Below, piece by piece: positions 23,453-35,800 of a DNA stretch of 64,000 bases. The notes beneath the pieces are model-generated. The model did no database searches and was not told the DNA's origin. It saw only the letters and a program-made list of their open reading frames with translations. This DNA comes from Armigeres subalbatus (taxonomy: Eukaryota; Arthropoda; Insecta; Diptera; Culicidae): assembly GCF_024139115.2 (NCBI RefSeq), contig NC_085141.1, positions 378,850,995-378,914,994 of the forward strand, given 5' to 3'. Position 1 is the stretch's first letter. Each line of letters begins with the position of its first letter. The position numbers and the translations under genes are program-made.

Positions 23453-23744
23453 CTAGCGAAAGAAACCCAGCTTTGCCCGGGTGTTGAAAATGTCACAATG
23501 AACTGTTTGCAGCACCGCACTCTAGATCAATTTTTTTGATTTTGTTTTGTTTTTCTCAACAGCTGACCCAAAATTGTGTCCTAATGATTTTTCACATTTT
23601 CCCGTTAAAATCACCAACTTTTTGTATATACAAACCTTGCGAATCTTAAAACGAATCAATTAGGGAAAAATCTTGCAAAACGGTTAACCCGTTCGCGAGT
23701 TAAATCGTCAGGAAGGAAATCTCAACTCATTTCTATTATATAGA
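23453..23744 (-). mobile_element. Non-autonomous Helitron-like element, copy 1
   Basis: On the - strand it starts TCTATATAATAGAAATGAG after an A and ends CTTTCGCTAG before a T, fitting the Helitron rules (TC start, CTRR end, insertion between A and T). The 3' part has CACCCGGGCAAAGCTGGG, able to form a hairpin near the end. It ends 5 bp from the foldback element at 23750. Confidence 0.7.
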
Positions 23745-23749
23745 TTTTG

Positions 23750-25674
23750 CCAATATATACTTCATCGTAGTCGGCTTTGGACCATTTCATTGATTCACAT
23801 TTAGTCGAATGACATTTGGTCAAATGACATTTCGTTGGAAGGACGTTTAGTCGAAGGGACATTTGATTGAATGGAAATGGTTTTCTTATTCTTTTCATTG
23901 ATACACTTTCTTTCACTCAGTATTTATTCAATAATTAGTTCAGTATAAAATTGTCTTTCAACCATAATTCATTAATTATTGGTCGAAAATTTAATTTCGA
24001 CCAAATGGTCATTTGACCTAATCTGCTTCCATACGCGTATTTGTCCCATGTTTGCTGGAATTTTCTGGGACAGTTTTACGTATAACGACAGTTATGGCTA
24101 TTCGACATCATGTCTAATGACGAAACATTATTCGACTATATTTTCTTTTGACCAGGTGATATAGATTCATTGTAGTCGGTTAGAAGTCAATATCCACTCG
24201 GGGATATTCTCGGAATATTCACCGTATTCATATTATTCATTCTTTTTATGAACCCATCGCTCGTTGGTCAACATTGGAGCAATAACTATGTGACGTTTAG
24301 AAACACCGCAATAAATCCTTTCTTTTTTAATTGTTATTGACTATTAAAGTTCTTTGGTTTGAAATATCCATTCGACTGAACGTTATTAGACTAAATGTAT
24401 TAAGATTATTAGTTTTAAAATCCGCTTTTGACCAAATGTCCGTTTGACCAAACGTCATTCAACCAAATGTACGAAGATTCCTTATTTTAAAATCTGATTT
24501 CGACTATATTGTCCATTCGACCACAAGTTCATTCGCCGTAGTGTATTTTCGACCAAATTGCCTACGTCTCTAGTGGAATCTATTCCATTTCGTCGATAGA
24601 CATTTCGTCGAATGACATTTAGTCGAATGACATCTGGTCGAAAGGACATTATGTCGAATGGACATTTGGTCGAAGGGACATTTAGTCGAAAATGTTTTTT
24701 TAATCCTTTAGAGACGCAGGACATTTGGTCGAATGACATTTGGTCGAAAAGACATTCATTCGAGATAAGATTTTAGAGTGTAGAATTAAAAATCTTGGTA
24801 AATTTAGTCTAATGACGTTCCGTCGAATGGCTTTTCGAAAGAAAAAAAAAACTTTGTCAATAACAAATAAAAAATAAATGGTTTATTGCGTTGTTTCAAA
24901 AAGTCACATAATTATTGTTCCAATATTGTGCAAAGAATGATGGTTTCATAATAGAATGAATAATATAAAAACGGTGAATATTCGGAGAATATTCCCGATT
25001 GCATATTGACTTTGGTGAACTCCTATAACTGACTACAATGAATCTATACCACCTGGTCAAAAGAAATTTAGTCGAATGATGTTTTGTCATTAGACATAAT
25101 GTTGAATAGATTAGGTTATATGACTATTTGGGTGGAATGAAATTTTCGGTCACTAATTTACGTTGGTTAATTATGGTTGGAAGACAATTTTATACTAAGC
25201 TAATCTGCCGTTCTACGCATAATTGTTCCATGTTACCTTTGATGAAAAATATCTAACTCGTCCCATTGAAAAATAAAGTTGTTGTTTGATGATAATAGAG
25301 ACTGAAAACCGTTTACATAAGTAGTGATTCGCTGTATGTCCTGGAAAAGTGTTACCTACGCTCATAACATCCCAGAAATATTTGTTCAATTTGAAGATTC
25401 AATCGATTTTGAAATTAGTGGGACAAATTGACTCGAGTTTGGATTTTTTCAACAAAGCTAACATGGAATAATTATGCGTAGAACGGCTGTAATTTTTGTA
25501 TAAATATTAAATGAAAGAAAGAGTATCAATGAAAAGAATAAGAAAACCATTTCTTTTCGACCAAATGACCCTTCGACCAAATGTGCCTTCGACTAAACGT
25601 CCTTTCGACGAAATGTCATTAGACTAAATGTCAATCAACGAAGTGTTCCAACGTCGACTACGATGAAGTATTGG
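23750..25674. mobile_element. 1.9-kb foldback element with GTCGAATGACATTT arms
   Basis: Left end CCAATATATACTTCATCGTA and right end (reverse) CCAATACTTCATCGTAGTCG match and stay alignable inward: GACATTTAGTC repeats, ATGGTTTTCTTATTCTTTTC, ATACACTTTCTTTCA, TATAAAATTGTCTT. Further in, the 24140-24360 and 24850-25060 segments also pair. The centre is near 24600. The outer arms are offset because the right arm carries an extra palindrome (25205-25492). No coding sequence and no clear target duplication. Confidence 0.75.
25205..25492. mobile_element. Palindromic MITE-like insertion in the right foldback arm
   Basis: GCCGTTCTACGCATAATTGT at the left pairs with ATTATGCGTAGAACGGC at the right, and TTCCATGTTA..TTTGATGAAAAA also pairs. 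The left arm of the enclosing element has only a shorter, decayed equivalent near 24020-24090. Confidence 0.6.
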
Positions 25675-26322
25675 AAAAATAACATTGATATCATTGGTTT
25701 TTGACCATGTACCGAAAAATAGAATAGAGGGTATTTCACCATCTGTACATACTATTTTACTATTTCTGAAGGTTTTTAATTATTTTATAATACACCAGGG
25801 TCTCCAGAAGTTTCTGTTAGTTGAAAAATCTTCATTTCATTGGCATCCGTATTTGTTTCTTCTGCTGCTGATTGAACTTCCTCACGTCCACTAAATTCAA
25901 GACAAAATTTTCAAAACGACTTATCTGCTTTTGTAAACAAAGATTCAAACGACGATTTGACGAATCTCTCACACACAAACATCAACACACCATCAACAGG
26001 TAGCGGAAACCTTCAGCCGACTTGATCAGGTTTGGCATACGTGCAAAGCACGGGCATCCACTTCCCGGCTTCCGCTGCTTAGATCCATCATGTAGAGACA
26101 TTTTAAAGCGATAAACTGTGGCCAAGAGACATCCTATCACCATAGAAATCACTTTCGGCGTCTTCTGGGCGAGCAACAAACTAGTACGTAGTCACTTCTT
26201 TTGTGTACCTTTTTTCAAAATTACAATAAAACAATTACAAACTCTCGGTGCGACATTTGAAAGTAAACATAAACAAATATACTTTCAACAGTAATTAGTC
26301 ACGAGCTACTCAATTAACCCAA
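25675..26322. other. Non-coding stretch without recognised features
   Basis: No terminal repeats, RNA genes or coding family seen. Confidence 0.35.
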
Positions 26323-26432
26323 TATTTAACCGTCTAAGACGAATTAAGTACTGTCCATTTAATTCCACCAGTTGAATGGACAGTACTTAATTCGTCTTAG
26401 ACGGTTGAATACATTACACTAAAAAAGCTTTA
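26323..26432. mobile_element. Foldback MITE family 1, copy 3 (short)
   Basis: Palindrome of about 40-bp arms, AACCGTCTAAGACGAATTAA and its complement, around a CCACCAGTTGAATGG centre. The right outer end is ATACATTACACTAAAAAAGC. The whole inner half of copies 1 and 2 is absent. Confidence 0.75.
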
Positions 26433-26925
26433 TATATTTTCTCCCAATATTTAAGTTTAAACATTTTCGCATTATTTTATGCCGCACCCTGTATGCCGAT
26501 GGTGGGACCGTTGTCTGCTCTTCGTGACATCTCGAACGAAATCGCTCGCGCGGTCGGAAAAGCTGCTTTCTTGTAATCAATAAAGTTAACCCTGTAGGCA
26601 CGCGTTATGGTGAGTGTTAGGGTACACAATATTTGCACTCATACCGATCAACAAGGAGGCGGAACTAATAGGCCTTTTTTTTTTTATTGATTATAAGACA
26701 ACTGCTTTCCCCCGCGCGTACCAAGCGAAATTTTTTCTCAAGATTCCACAATGTGTGATCAGAATGTGTCTTAGCTACTTGACCATACTCATATTTTAAC
26801 CAACAAAACAATAATACTTTAGTTAACACTAAAATCATAACCACAATATACTACAATCCGTAATGTGTTACAATAATATCCTTATGTTGTCCAACGTCTA
26901 CCTTGCGTCTACCTGTACAGAAACG
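26433..26925. other. Non-coding stretch without recognised features
   Basis: Nothing supported here. Confidence 0.35.
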
Positions 26926-27110
26926 TTCTGATTTTTAGAACCATTTTCTGCCGAACCCTGCGTATGGAATTGGTGTTTATACCCATATACGGACCATTGT
27001 GTTCATTGGGTGGTTCCCTGGAAGATTCGGAACACCCTTAAAAATGGTGAATTCGTCCACCGTAAAGCGATGTGATTTTTCCGGAACCTTTTTTGCCATG
27101 AACGATTTAG
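26926..27110 (+). repeat. 150-bp satellite, diverged third unit
   Basis: Shares ATACGGACCATTGTGTTCAT, GGTGGTTCCCTGGAAG and CCTTAAAAATGGTGAATTCG with the duplicated units at 19395-19698. Confidence 0.7.
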
Positions 27111-27764
27111 TTGTTTCTCATCATCGCATGTCATCTTCTTTGTGTCTCTCGAATTCGTCAATCACTTTCCTTGTATGAGCAGACCAAATCTCTCTGGGTT
27201 AATTTTATTCTTCATCCACCACTATCCACCACCATGAACAAACTTTACGTAACTTAAAATATGAAAATTGTTAGATATCGTCGAGGGTTACCGACATTCT
27301 GGATGTCGGATAACAAAATCGATCAAAAAGGTCTCTTATAATATTTGACCCATTGTCTCCCCCGACCGACGACGGTACTTAAAAATTTCTTAAACTTAAA
27401 AATTTCACTTTAAAACTCAAGTGGTAATGATGCTTTTCACGATTCGGACTGTTGGATTCGATCTAATGTGCTTAATGCATCCAAAGGTTATTTATCTACA
27501 AGTTCGATAGAAAGAAGAAACCTTTAGGCAGCACCCCATTATCCCATCCGCAATGTTTATTAATCTAGAGCGTTCCGTGATTTTTTGTTCATTGATTTCA
27601 GGTTTTGGAACGGCTATTCATTTTCAAGTCGATCAGTATTTCGGAATCATCTCTACGGTATTATCCGATTTCCTAACACAGCATGTGACGTAACACTGCC
27701 CAGAAGGACTATGTCAATTGGCAACCGTAAACCGGTGTGCTGGCACGATAGCTGATCTTCGCAG
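27111..27764. other. Non-coding stretch without recognised features
   Basis: No terminal repeats or coding family recognised. Confidence 0.35.
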
Positions 27765-28200
27765 AACCTAAAAGAAGGCTACGACGGGCTAGAACCGAAG
27801 CGGAAAGGCTACAAAGACGCCAGGTGTTCCAAACAGAAAGCAGAGCTCTGAATTACGAAATCAAATGTAGTAAGAGAGCCTACTTTGAAGAGCTGTGTAG
27901 GAAGACCAATAATACTCCATGAGGGGATGTATACAGGATAGTGATGGCTAGGACCAACAGCACATCTCCTGAGAAATCCCCGGAGATGTTAGCCAGGCTT
28001 GTTGAAGGTTTGTTCCCGAAGCATAGCTCATCGGACTGGCCCGCCACACCATACGAGTCAGTGAACGTGGTACCGCTAGTGACTAACGATGAGCTTTCGC
28101 CGTTGCAAGAAAACTTAAGCTAAATAAGGCACCAGGTCCGGATTGTATTCCTAACCTGGTCCTTAAGCACGCGATTCTTGCCGCTCCAGATATGTTTGTT
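27765..28200 (+). pseudogene. LINE ORF2 fragment (R1/Jockey-like), family 3
   Basis: A frame reading RRLRRARTEAERLQRRQ, then CSKRAYFEELCRKTNN, leads to a stop at the TGA near 27920. It resumes as VYRIVMARTNSTSPEKSPEM and, after a +1 shift near 28118, reaches the RT finger motif NKAPGPDCIPN. KAPGPDGIPN is a hallmark of R1/Jockey/I-type LINE RTs. Truncated at both ends. Confidence 0.75.
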
Positions 28201-28837
28201 TGTCTCTTATTCTTCTGATTTTTTTTAGCAGTGAGCCCGCATGTTAGCAAAAAAAGCGACGCAATTGGTGCTATATTTGTTTATTTTTTATGTTGTTAAG
28301 TATTGACTGCCCAAGAATAATATAGGATTGGAAGCACCTGATTAATAACCGCCATACCTTGCATTTTTACATCAAAATAGTTAGAAAGTCATCATTGCCA
28401 ATGATCAAAAGGAGACCAACTGACCATAATGCAATTGATTCAATGTGTACATATGTATATAGCATGCATTTAGATATCCCATTACAACACTAACACACAA
28501 GTTCCATCAAATTTTACCCACCGAATGAACAAAGCGCAACTTACAACAGCATAGTCGAGCAGTTGTGTTCATCCGCTTTCGACGCATCCTTACTTCCCCT
28601 ACGTCTAACCAAAACCGAAACCAAACTCCTCGTTCCGTCGCCACGTGCGGCCACAGTTGATTCCCCCTCTTGCCATTCACCAACCATATTTCTCCGACGA
28701 GTCTTCCTCTCAATTTCTAATTCTCGCATCGAAACCGACCGCACCATAATTCTGCCTGACTAGAAAACAGCTGTGAAGAAACCGCACGCACTTTCAAACC
28801 ACACCGCTTCGAGCTGGCAACCGGTGCTAACTCCCTA
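28201..28837. other. Upstream region of the adhesion gene
   Basis: AT-rich at first, becoming GC-richer from about 28540. No separate gene recognised. The proximal part may hold regulatory sequence for the promoter at 28838. Confidence 0.4.
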
Positions 28838-28871
28838 TCAGTCTTCCGCGCGAAGGATCCACGTTCAGACC
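28838..28871 (+). promoter_or_regulatory. Candidate Inr + DPE core promoter of the adhesion gene
   Basis: TCAGTC at 28838-28843 fits the arthropod initiator TCAGTY. Taking its A (28840) as +1, AGACC lies exactly at +28 to +32, fitting the DPE consensus. There is no TATA box 30 bases upstream. The region is GC-rich and lies about 0.9 kb before the signal-peptide exon. Spacing and motif match are seen; promoter function is inferred. Confidence 0.5.
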
Positions 28872-29732
28872 GGTCGGTGTGGTGGCTGCTGCTAACAGCT
28901 CGCTAAATTGGCGCGTTTTCTTGTGACCAGGAACCTGGCTCCGGCGGACGTTTGTTTTGCAGTTGCAAGGATTGGTTAAAGAGGTCGCCGTTGTTTGGGT
29001 CGTTCGTGCGTGCGTGCGTTTGTTCGTGAGTACGGCTGAGCAACCGTTCGAGGATACGCGCGAGCAGAAGCAAATCGGTTCATCGTAGCTCAACCGTATC
29101 GCGCGCGAGAGAGCATTGTGCATTGGATGCGCTTTTTGTGTTGCCGTTGATTGCATTAGAGCGTTGGAGCGGTGAAAGATTGTTTGTTTCTGAGTGATGC
29201 ATGATGCTTCTGCATGCTACAATGCTTAACGGGAAACAGTGAGCATATTCGGGTTAACACTGATTGAAGAGGCAGGATAAATTTACATGGAATTATCGAT
29301 AGATTGAAATTATGTCGATGGGTCGATAAATGTGCTGGCTGTTGAAGATGTGCAGGGAAGAATAGTGCAGAATAATTCTATTTTATAAACATCATACTAA
29401 TAACGAGAAAATAATCAAAAGGCAGTCGAAGTGGAAATTGTTAACCCTAATTTGATTCCAGTTGGGTTGAATATGCCAAAAGTTTTCTTATACAGCTCAT
29501 TGAAAAGCCGGGCAACGATACTTTGAAAAGTGGCTTCGCTTCAAAGAGATTTTGAGAATATTGCCGGTAGCCTGGATAAACTGTCAAGTACAAGCTCGTC
29601 AGCGTTCAACGATTTCAATCTACCCGGCTGGCGCAAAAGTGTGACTTTGATTGAAAAGGGTTCGGTTTATGTTACGGCTCCGTCAAAACAATTGGATTTC
29701 TCTCTTATCGTCGGCAAAGCCACTGGACTAAT
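28840..29732 (+). other. Probable 5' UTR / leader region of the adhesion gene
   Basis: Stretch between the proposed start and the first ATG (29733). An open frame at 29530-29736 has no ATG start, ends at a TGA overlapping the ATGATG, and resembles nothing I know. It could be untranslated leader, and an intron within the leader cannot be excluded. Confidence 0.4.
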
Positions 29733-29805
29733 ATGATGGATAAAGGAGCCAGATGCTGTAGCCTACGGTTGATATCAAAATTAGTGTTGATACTGTTTGT
29801 ACAAG
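29733..29805 (+). CDS. Coding exon 1: signal peptide
   Basis: Starts at tandem ATGs (29733, 29736), encodes a basic N-terminus followed by the hydrophobic LVLILFV, and ends one base into a codon at G|GTGAGT. That single G joins the GC of the next exon to make Gly25, so the phase is exact. The hydrophobic core is short but adequate. Assignment rests on phase, donor and composition, since no other signal exon is visible. Confidence 0.75.
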
Positions 29806-32800
29806 GTGAGTAACAAATGTTTTTGATTGGCTTTTGTGGCAGGAAAATTAAGTCACTATTAAGAAACAAAGAATATTTAACAACTACCCTATTGCTAAAA
29901 TCGAATAATAATTTAATTTCTATAGGAATACACCCGATTTTATTTTCACATGTCGTGTAGACCGTGAAAAAAAAATACCATACAAAATTTTTGCAAAGTT
30001 GCATGATTCGTCGAGAAATCATAAAACTTTTTTCACACGGATTTTCAAATTTTGAACTGAAAACTTTTTTTACACGGAACGCATCCCCGTGTCAAAAAGA
30101 ATCGGGTGTATTGCAAACTTTATAGAATTATAGTTTTCCAATACATCTAACGAATTAGTAATTTTTAATGCAAAAGTAATACAATGAAACATTGAAATTT
30201 TGTTGTTAAAAAGATTTTTCATAACTTAATAACCAAAATAAATAGTAAATGTTTTATTTTTTATTTTTTTAAATTATTTTTTTTAAAATGTTTTTATATT
30301 TTTCATAATTTATTTAATTAAGAAGAATAAAAAAATCGAGTAATTCTTCCACAAAAAATAAACATAACTTCCCAAAATAGCCTACTGTCGGTCAGTTTAC
30401 CGATCTGAAAATTCCATTTGTTTTTCTCTACATAAGTTACACATTTTTCGCTATTTAGCCCTTTTATCATCCGTCCCTTGATGATTTTCAACATCATCAT
30501 ATATGCTTTTCGACCCCAATTTAAGAATCCAAAATCAGACAATAACAAAAGCTTTTTATACAGTGCAGAAAGTTAAGTTGATTGCAATACCAATATGTGC
30601 GTTATGGTTTTCTTAAACCATGTTAAAAAAAAATCCAAGAAAACGAGTCGATCACACAAGATTGTTACAATTTAGTCCTGTTCCAGTTGGACCGCTATTT
30701 AGTACCGTTTGTAACGAGTTATTGTTCGACATTCTGATTATATGTTCGGCTCACTGAAGTCATCCGTTTTATTTGAATTTCGAAAGATAGTTTAGTTAAA
30801 ATTTGAATCATATTATTATTCATTCGTCTTCTCAATGTACCGACCTGCATCCCGATTAGAGACATTCCGATATTTCAAATACATATAGATATTTTCTTAC
30901 TTGAGGTATTTTAAGCGATATTTTTATTTTTTGTTTTTTGTTCGATAAGTTAATACAGTCGTCGCACGCCAGCTCAATTTTGTAGATGACTTCATTATGA
31001 AATACCTTGTTCTCAACGATATTTATCGTGGCAATGAAAAAAATCCAGTGAAAGTGCTAGTTGTTCATCATTGCGCTAGACGGTTTCATGCGAAGAGCCG
31101 GATCAACAGATCCAGTCAATTTATTTGTTTCGTGGATGACATGGACATTGTCGGCCGAACATTTGCAAAGATGGCAGAACTGTACATCCGCCTGAAATGT
31201 GAAGCAACAAAAGTTGGTCTGGTGATGAATGCATCGAAGACATCATATATATGATTACCTGCTACATTTATAACAAATTCAAATGCTTGGATTTTAGTTT
31301 ACAGACTTCTATATAACTCATTTAAAACGAAAAAAGCGCAAGAGGTGGAGTCGATATAAAACATACTCAGGTTACATTTTCTACATTTGCGGAACAAATT
31401 TATAACCAACATAAAACAATAATAAAAATGTAAACACATTTGCAAACCTGGATGGCGTGAAATGCAATGCATAGAAGGTTTCAATCCGACAGTGTCTGCT
31501 TTGGATCTTTCATGATGATAATAACAATTAAGCATGCATGTTCATTAGACTTCTTCATTTTTCAAAAAGTATCAAAAATTCAACCGGTCAGCCCAGAATC
31601 ACAATTCTTATGCTAAAATAAGCCTTCTGTCAAATTTTCAGCTGATTCGGATAAAATCTCGAGGTGGCTCAAGTCGATTTAGTGTTTTTGGGCTATTTTC
31701 AATTTTGAAAAAAAATTTAACGAGAGATAAAAACGCCGAAAACCATCGCAACAATCTCTATATAGAAGCTTTTGGTGTGCTCTACAAGTCTTGTGAATAT
31801 TGCGATTCGTTTTATTTTGGCGTTCACGTTTTGGCCATGTTAAAGCGATTTTCAAGCTTTAAAGTGCGTAAAAACACTCTTCCCCCTTAAAGTCGTTGTT
31901 CTACAAAATTCTTGAATTTATGACAAATCATTGCTTATTTATTCTATTTATTTTCCTCTTTTTCCCCTGGACATTTGAGTATTATAATTGCTAATGTTCG
32001 ATTTATCTTTAAATTCTTAAAAATAAGAAGCTGAACATTTGCCATCAATTTGAACGCTAGGATTTCCTTGAACAAGTTATTCGAACAAAACATAAATCAA
32101 ATCATATCATTTTTGATGCTTAAAAACAAACGACTTCCAAATTTGGTTAATTTCACCATATGTCTGTATGCTTTTACCACGTAGTGCGTCGTAGTAACAA
32201 GTTAAATTTAAGTTTCTTTGTTCGAACAACTTGTTTGACGAAATCCCAACGTGCAAATTTATGATTGATGTTCAGCTTCTGATTTTTATTAATTTAACGG
32301 TAAATTCAACATTAGAACTTATATTATTCAAATGTCCAGGGAAAAAAGAGGAAAATAAATATAATAAATTAGCAATGCTTTGTCATGAATTCAAGAATTT
32401 TGTAGAATAACGACTTTTAGTAGAAACAGTGTTTTTATGCACTTATAAGCTTGGAAATCACTTTAACATGGTCAAAACATGAACGGAATGAAACACAATG
32501 TCCACAAGACTTGGAGAGCACACCAAAATCTTCCATATAGAGGTTGTTGGGATGGTTTTCGGCGTTTATATCTCGTGTTAGATTTTTTTCAAAATTGAAA
32601 ATAGCCCAAAACACTAAATTGACTTGAGCCACCTCGAAATTTTATCCGAATTAGCTGAAAATCTGTCAGCAGGCTTATTTTAGCATAAGAATTGTAATTC
32701 TGGGCTGACCGGTTGAATTCTTGATACTTTTTGAAAGCATGAAGGGGTCTAATGTTCACAGCTCCTATTCTTGGTTTTAATAACAGATTTTTACCATGTG

Positions 32801-35800
32801 CTTTTAAATTGAAAAAAACCTTTTGAAACTCAAAACATTCGACTACAGATATGTCTTTATAATATATATATAAGAAATTGTTCATCCTGTTCTAAAATAC
32901 CAATCTCATACACACGATTCTAAACCAACGACATTCAGCATGATTTCTTAGACGCACTTCTTACCATTGAGATACGGAAGTCCCTGATGCAAATCATCAT
33001 TCTAGTTGTAAAATATTAATATAAAAAAACTCATAGGAAACAAATTCATTTTTTTAAAATAAAATTGAAGCAAGCTTATTAAAGCTAAACACGCTCCCCG
33101 GCATCGCGGAGTTGGCTTCCTACTAAGCGCTCAAGCACACTCTGCGCTTATGAAGTGGGAACCTATAAGTGAAGGGATAATCGTTGCCAGATTTAAAACA
33201 CGGGTCCGAAACCTTACTATAATCCAATGTTATGCGCCAACCGATGCTGCCGATCTGCAAGACAAAGAGAACTTCTACAGTCAACTCAATACAGTCGTAG
33301 ATAGAATTCCGCAGGGTGATATCAAGATCTGTTTGGGCGACTCCAATGCGAAGATCGGATCCGACAACTCGAACCATGAGCGCATTATGGGACGCCATGG
33401 TCTCGGCGAAATGAGCGAAAACGGAGAGCTGTTCGCAGAATTTTGTGGTAATAACGACATGGTGATCGGGTGATCGCTCTTCCCTCATCGACCGGTTCAC
33501 AAGGTCACGTGGGTCTCCCGTGACGGCTTTACAGAAAATCAAATCGACCACATCTGCATCAGCCGAAAATGGAAACGGAGCCTTCTTGATGTACGGAATA
33601 AACGTAGTGCCGATATCGCGTCTGATCATCACCTCCTCATCGGCGAAATACGCCTGCGCATTGCGCGGATTCGTCGGCAGGAGGAAAGAGTTGGACGACG
33701 ATTCAACACACGCCGACTGGAAGATGCCACGGTGAAACGGTCCTTCGTTGAAGAACTGGAGATGCGTGCTGCAGATATTCCGGAAGGTGGCAGCGTGGAA
33801 GACCAATGGACCGCCATCAAGAATGCCTTCATCGCCACCAGCGAGAATAATCTGGGCGAACTGCGCACCCAGAGAAAACAATGGATCACTGATGAGACCT
33901 GGAGGAAGATAGAGGAGCGAAGAGAATCCAAAACCGCGATAGAGTGATCGAAAACCAGAGGAGCCAAAGTCTTAGCCCGTCAACGATACGCGGCTCTTGA
34001 GAAGGAAGTAAAACGCTCATGTCGACGGGACAAGCAAGCGTGGGCAGACTCTCTGGCCGACGAAGGAAAGAGAGCGGCCGCAACCGGGGACATTCGCCTC
34101 CTCTACGATATCTCACGACGCTTAAGCGGGGCGAAGATGAATTCAACGATGCCTGTGAAAGACGCGAATGATCAGTTATTGACCGACCCAACTGACCAGC
34201 TGAAACGCTGGTTCGAGCACTTCGAACAACTTTTTCAAGTGCCAGACAGGCCATCACCACCTCGGCATGATCTGCCTAGGATCCGACGTATAACACGCGT
34301 CAATACCGAAGCTCCATCACTGTTAGAGATTCAAACAGCCATCCAAAGCATGAAATCGAATAAAGCCCCAGGGGTCGAACGCATATCAGCCGAGATGCTC
34401 AAAGCTGACCCCATGACATCCGCTCAACTACTGCATCGTTTATTTCGTAATATCTGGGACACCGCAACTTTCCCGGTCGACTGGATGCAAGGTATCTTAG
34501 TGAAGGTGCCCAAAAAGGGTGACCTGACTGTATGCGATAACTGGCGAGGCATTATGTTGCTGTGTACCGTTCTCAAAGTTCTGTGCAAAATTATCCTAGC
34601 CCGGATTCAGGAGAAGATCGATGCGGCTCTCCGGCGGCAGCAAGCCGGATTCCGTACCGGAAGATCCTGTGTGGACCATATTGTCACGCTCCGCATCATT
34701 CTGGAGCAGGTCAATGAATTCCAAGAGTCCCTTTACTTGGTATTCATTGACTACGAAAAAGCTTTCGACCGTCTCAATCACGAGAATATGTGGGGCGCCC
34801 TCAGACGCAAGGGGGTTCCTGAGAAAATCATCGGCCTCATCGAAGCACAGTACGAGGCCTTTTCGTGTAGAGTGCTGCACAATGGGGTCCTGTCCGACCC
34901 TATTCGGGTCGTAGCTGGTGTGAGGCAAGGATGTATTCTATCACCGTTACTGTTCCTCATCGTAATCGACGAGATTCTGGTAGATGCGATTGACCGTGAA
35001 CCAAACCGCGGGCTGTTATGGTAGCCTATTACCATGGAGCACCTAAACGACTTCGAATTGGCTGATGACGTTGCACTCCTCGCGCAACGGCGCTCTGATA
35101 TGCAGAGTAAGCTCAACGACCTTGCCGAGCGCTCCTCTTCGGCAGGTTTAGTCATCAACGTCAACAAAACCAAATCGTTGGATGTAAACACGGTGACTCC
35201 TTCCAGTTTCATAGTAGCCGGGCAACCAGTGGAGAATGTTGAAAGCTTCCAATATCTTGGTAGCCGAATGGCGTCAGACGGCGGTACCAAGATCGACATA
35301 GGCGCACGGATCAAGAAAGCAAGGGCTGCCTTTGCGAGTTTAAGAAATATCTGGAAAAACAGGCAGATAAGTGAACGCACCAAAATACGAATTTTCAACT
35401 CTAACGTGAAATCTGTGCTGCTATACGCTAGCGAAACATGGTGTGTATCAGTGGAGAACACTCAACGGCTGCAGGTGTTCATTAACAGATGCCTGCGGTA
35501 TATAATTCGGGCCTGGTGGCCTCACAATTGGATCTCAAACAACGAGCTCCATCGTCGTTGTCACCAGAGGCCGATAGCAACAGAAATTCGGGATCGGAAG
35601 TGGGGCTGGGTCGGTCACACTCTACGTAGGGGCGGAAACGAAATCTGTAAACAAGCATTAGACTGGAACCCAGCGGGACATCGCAGCAGAGGCAGACCCA
35701 GAGGCTCATGGCGGCGAAGCCTCAATAAAGAAATAAAAGAAGTCGACCGAAATCTAACCTGGCAACAGGTTAAAGCGATAGCCGGGCAACGCTCAGGATG

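Noticed and set aside
29530..29736. 68-residue frame upstream of exon 1
   Set aside because: No ATG start, no family resemblance, and it ends on the ATG pair of the signal-peptide exon; kept as leader sequence.
33123..33881. 252-residue antisense frame
   Set aside because: Exactly antisense to the APE endonuclease region of the LINE, where the sense frame is clearly conserved.
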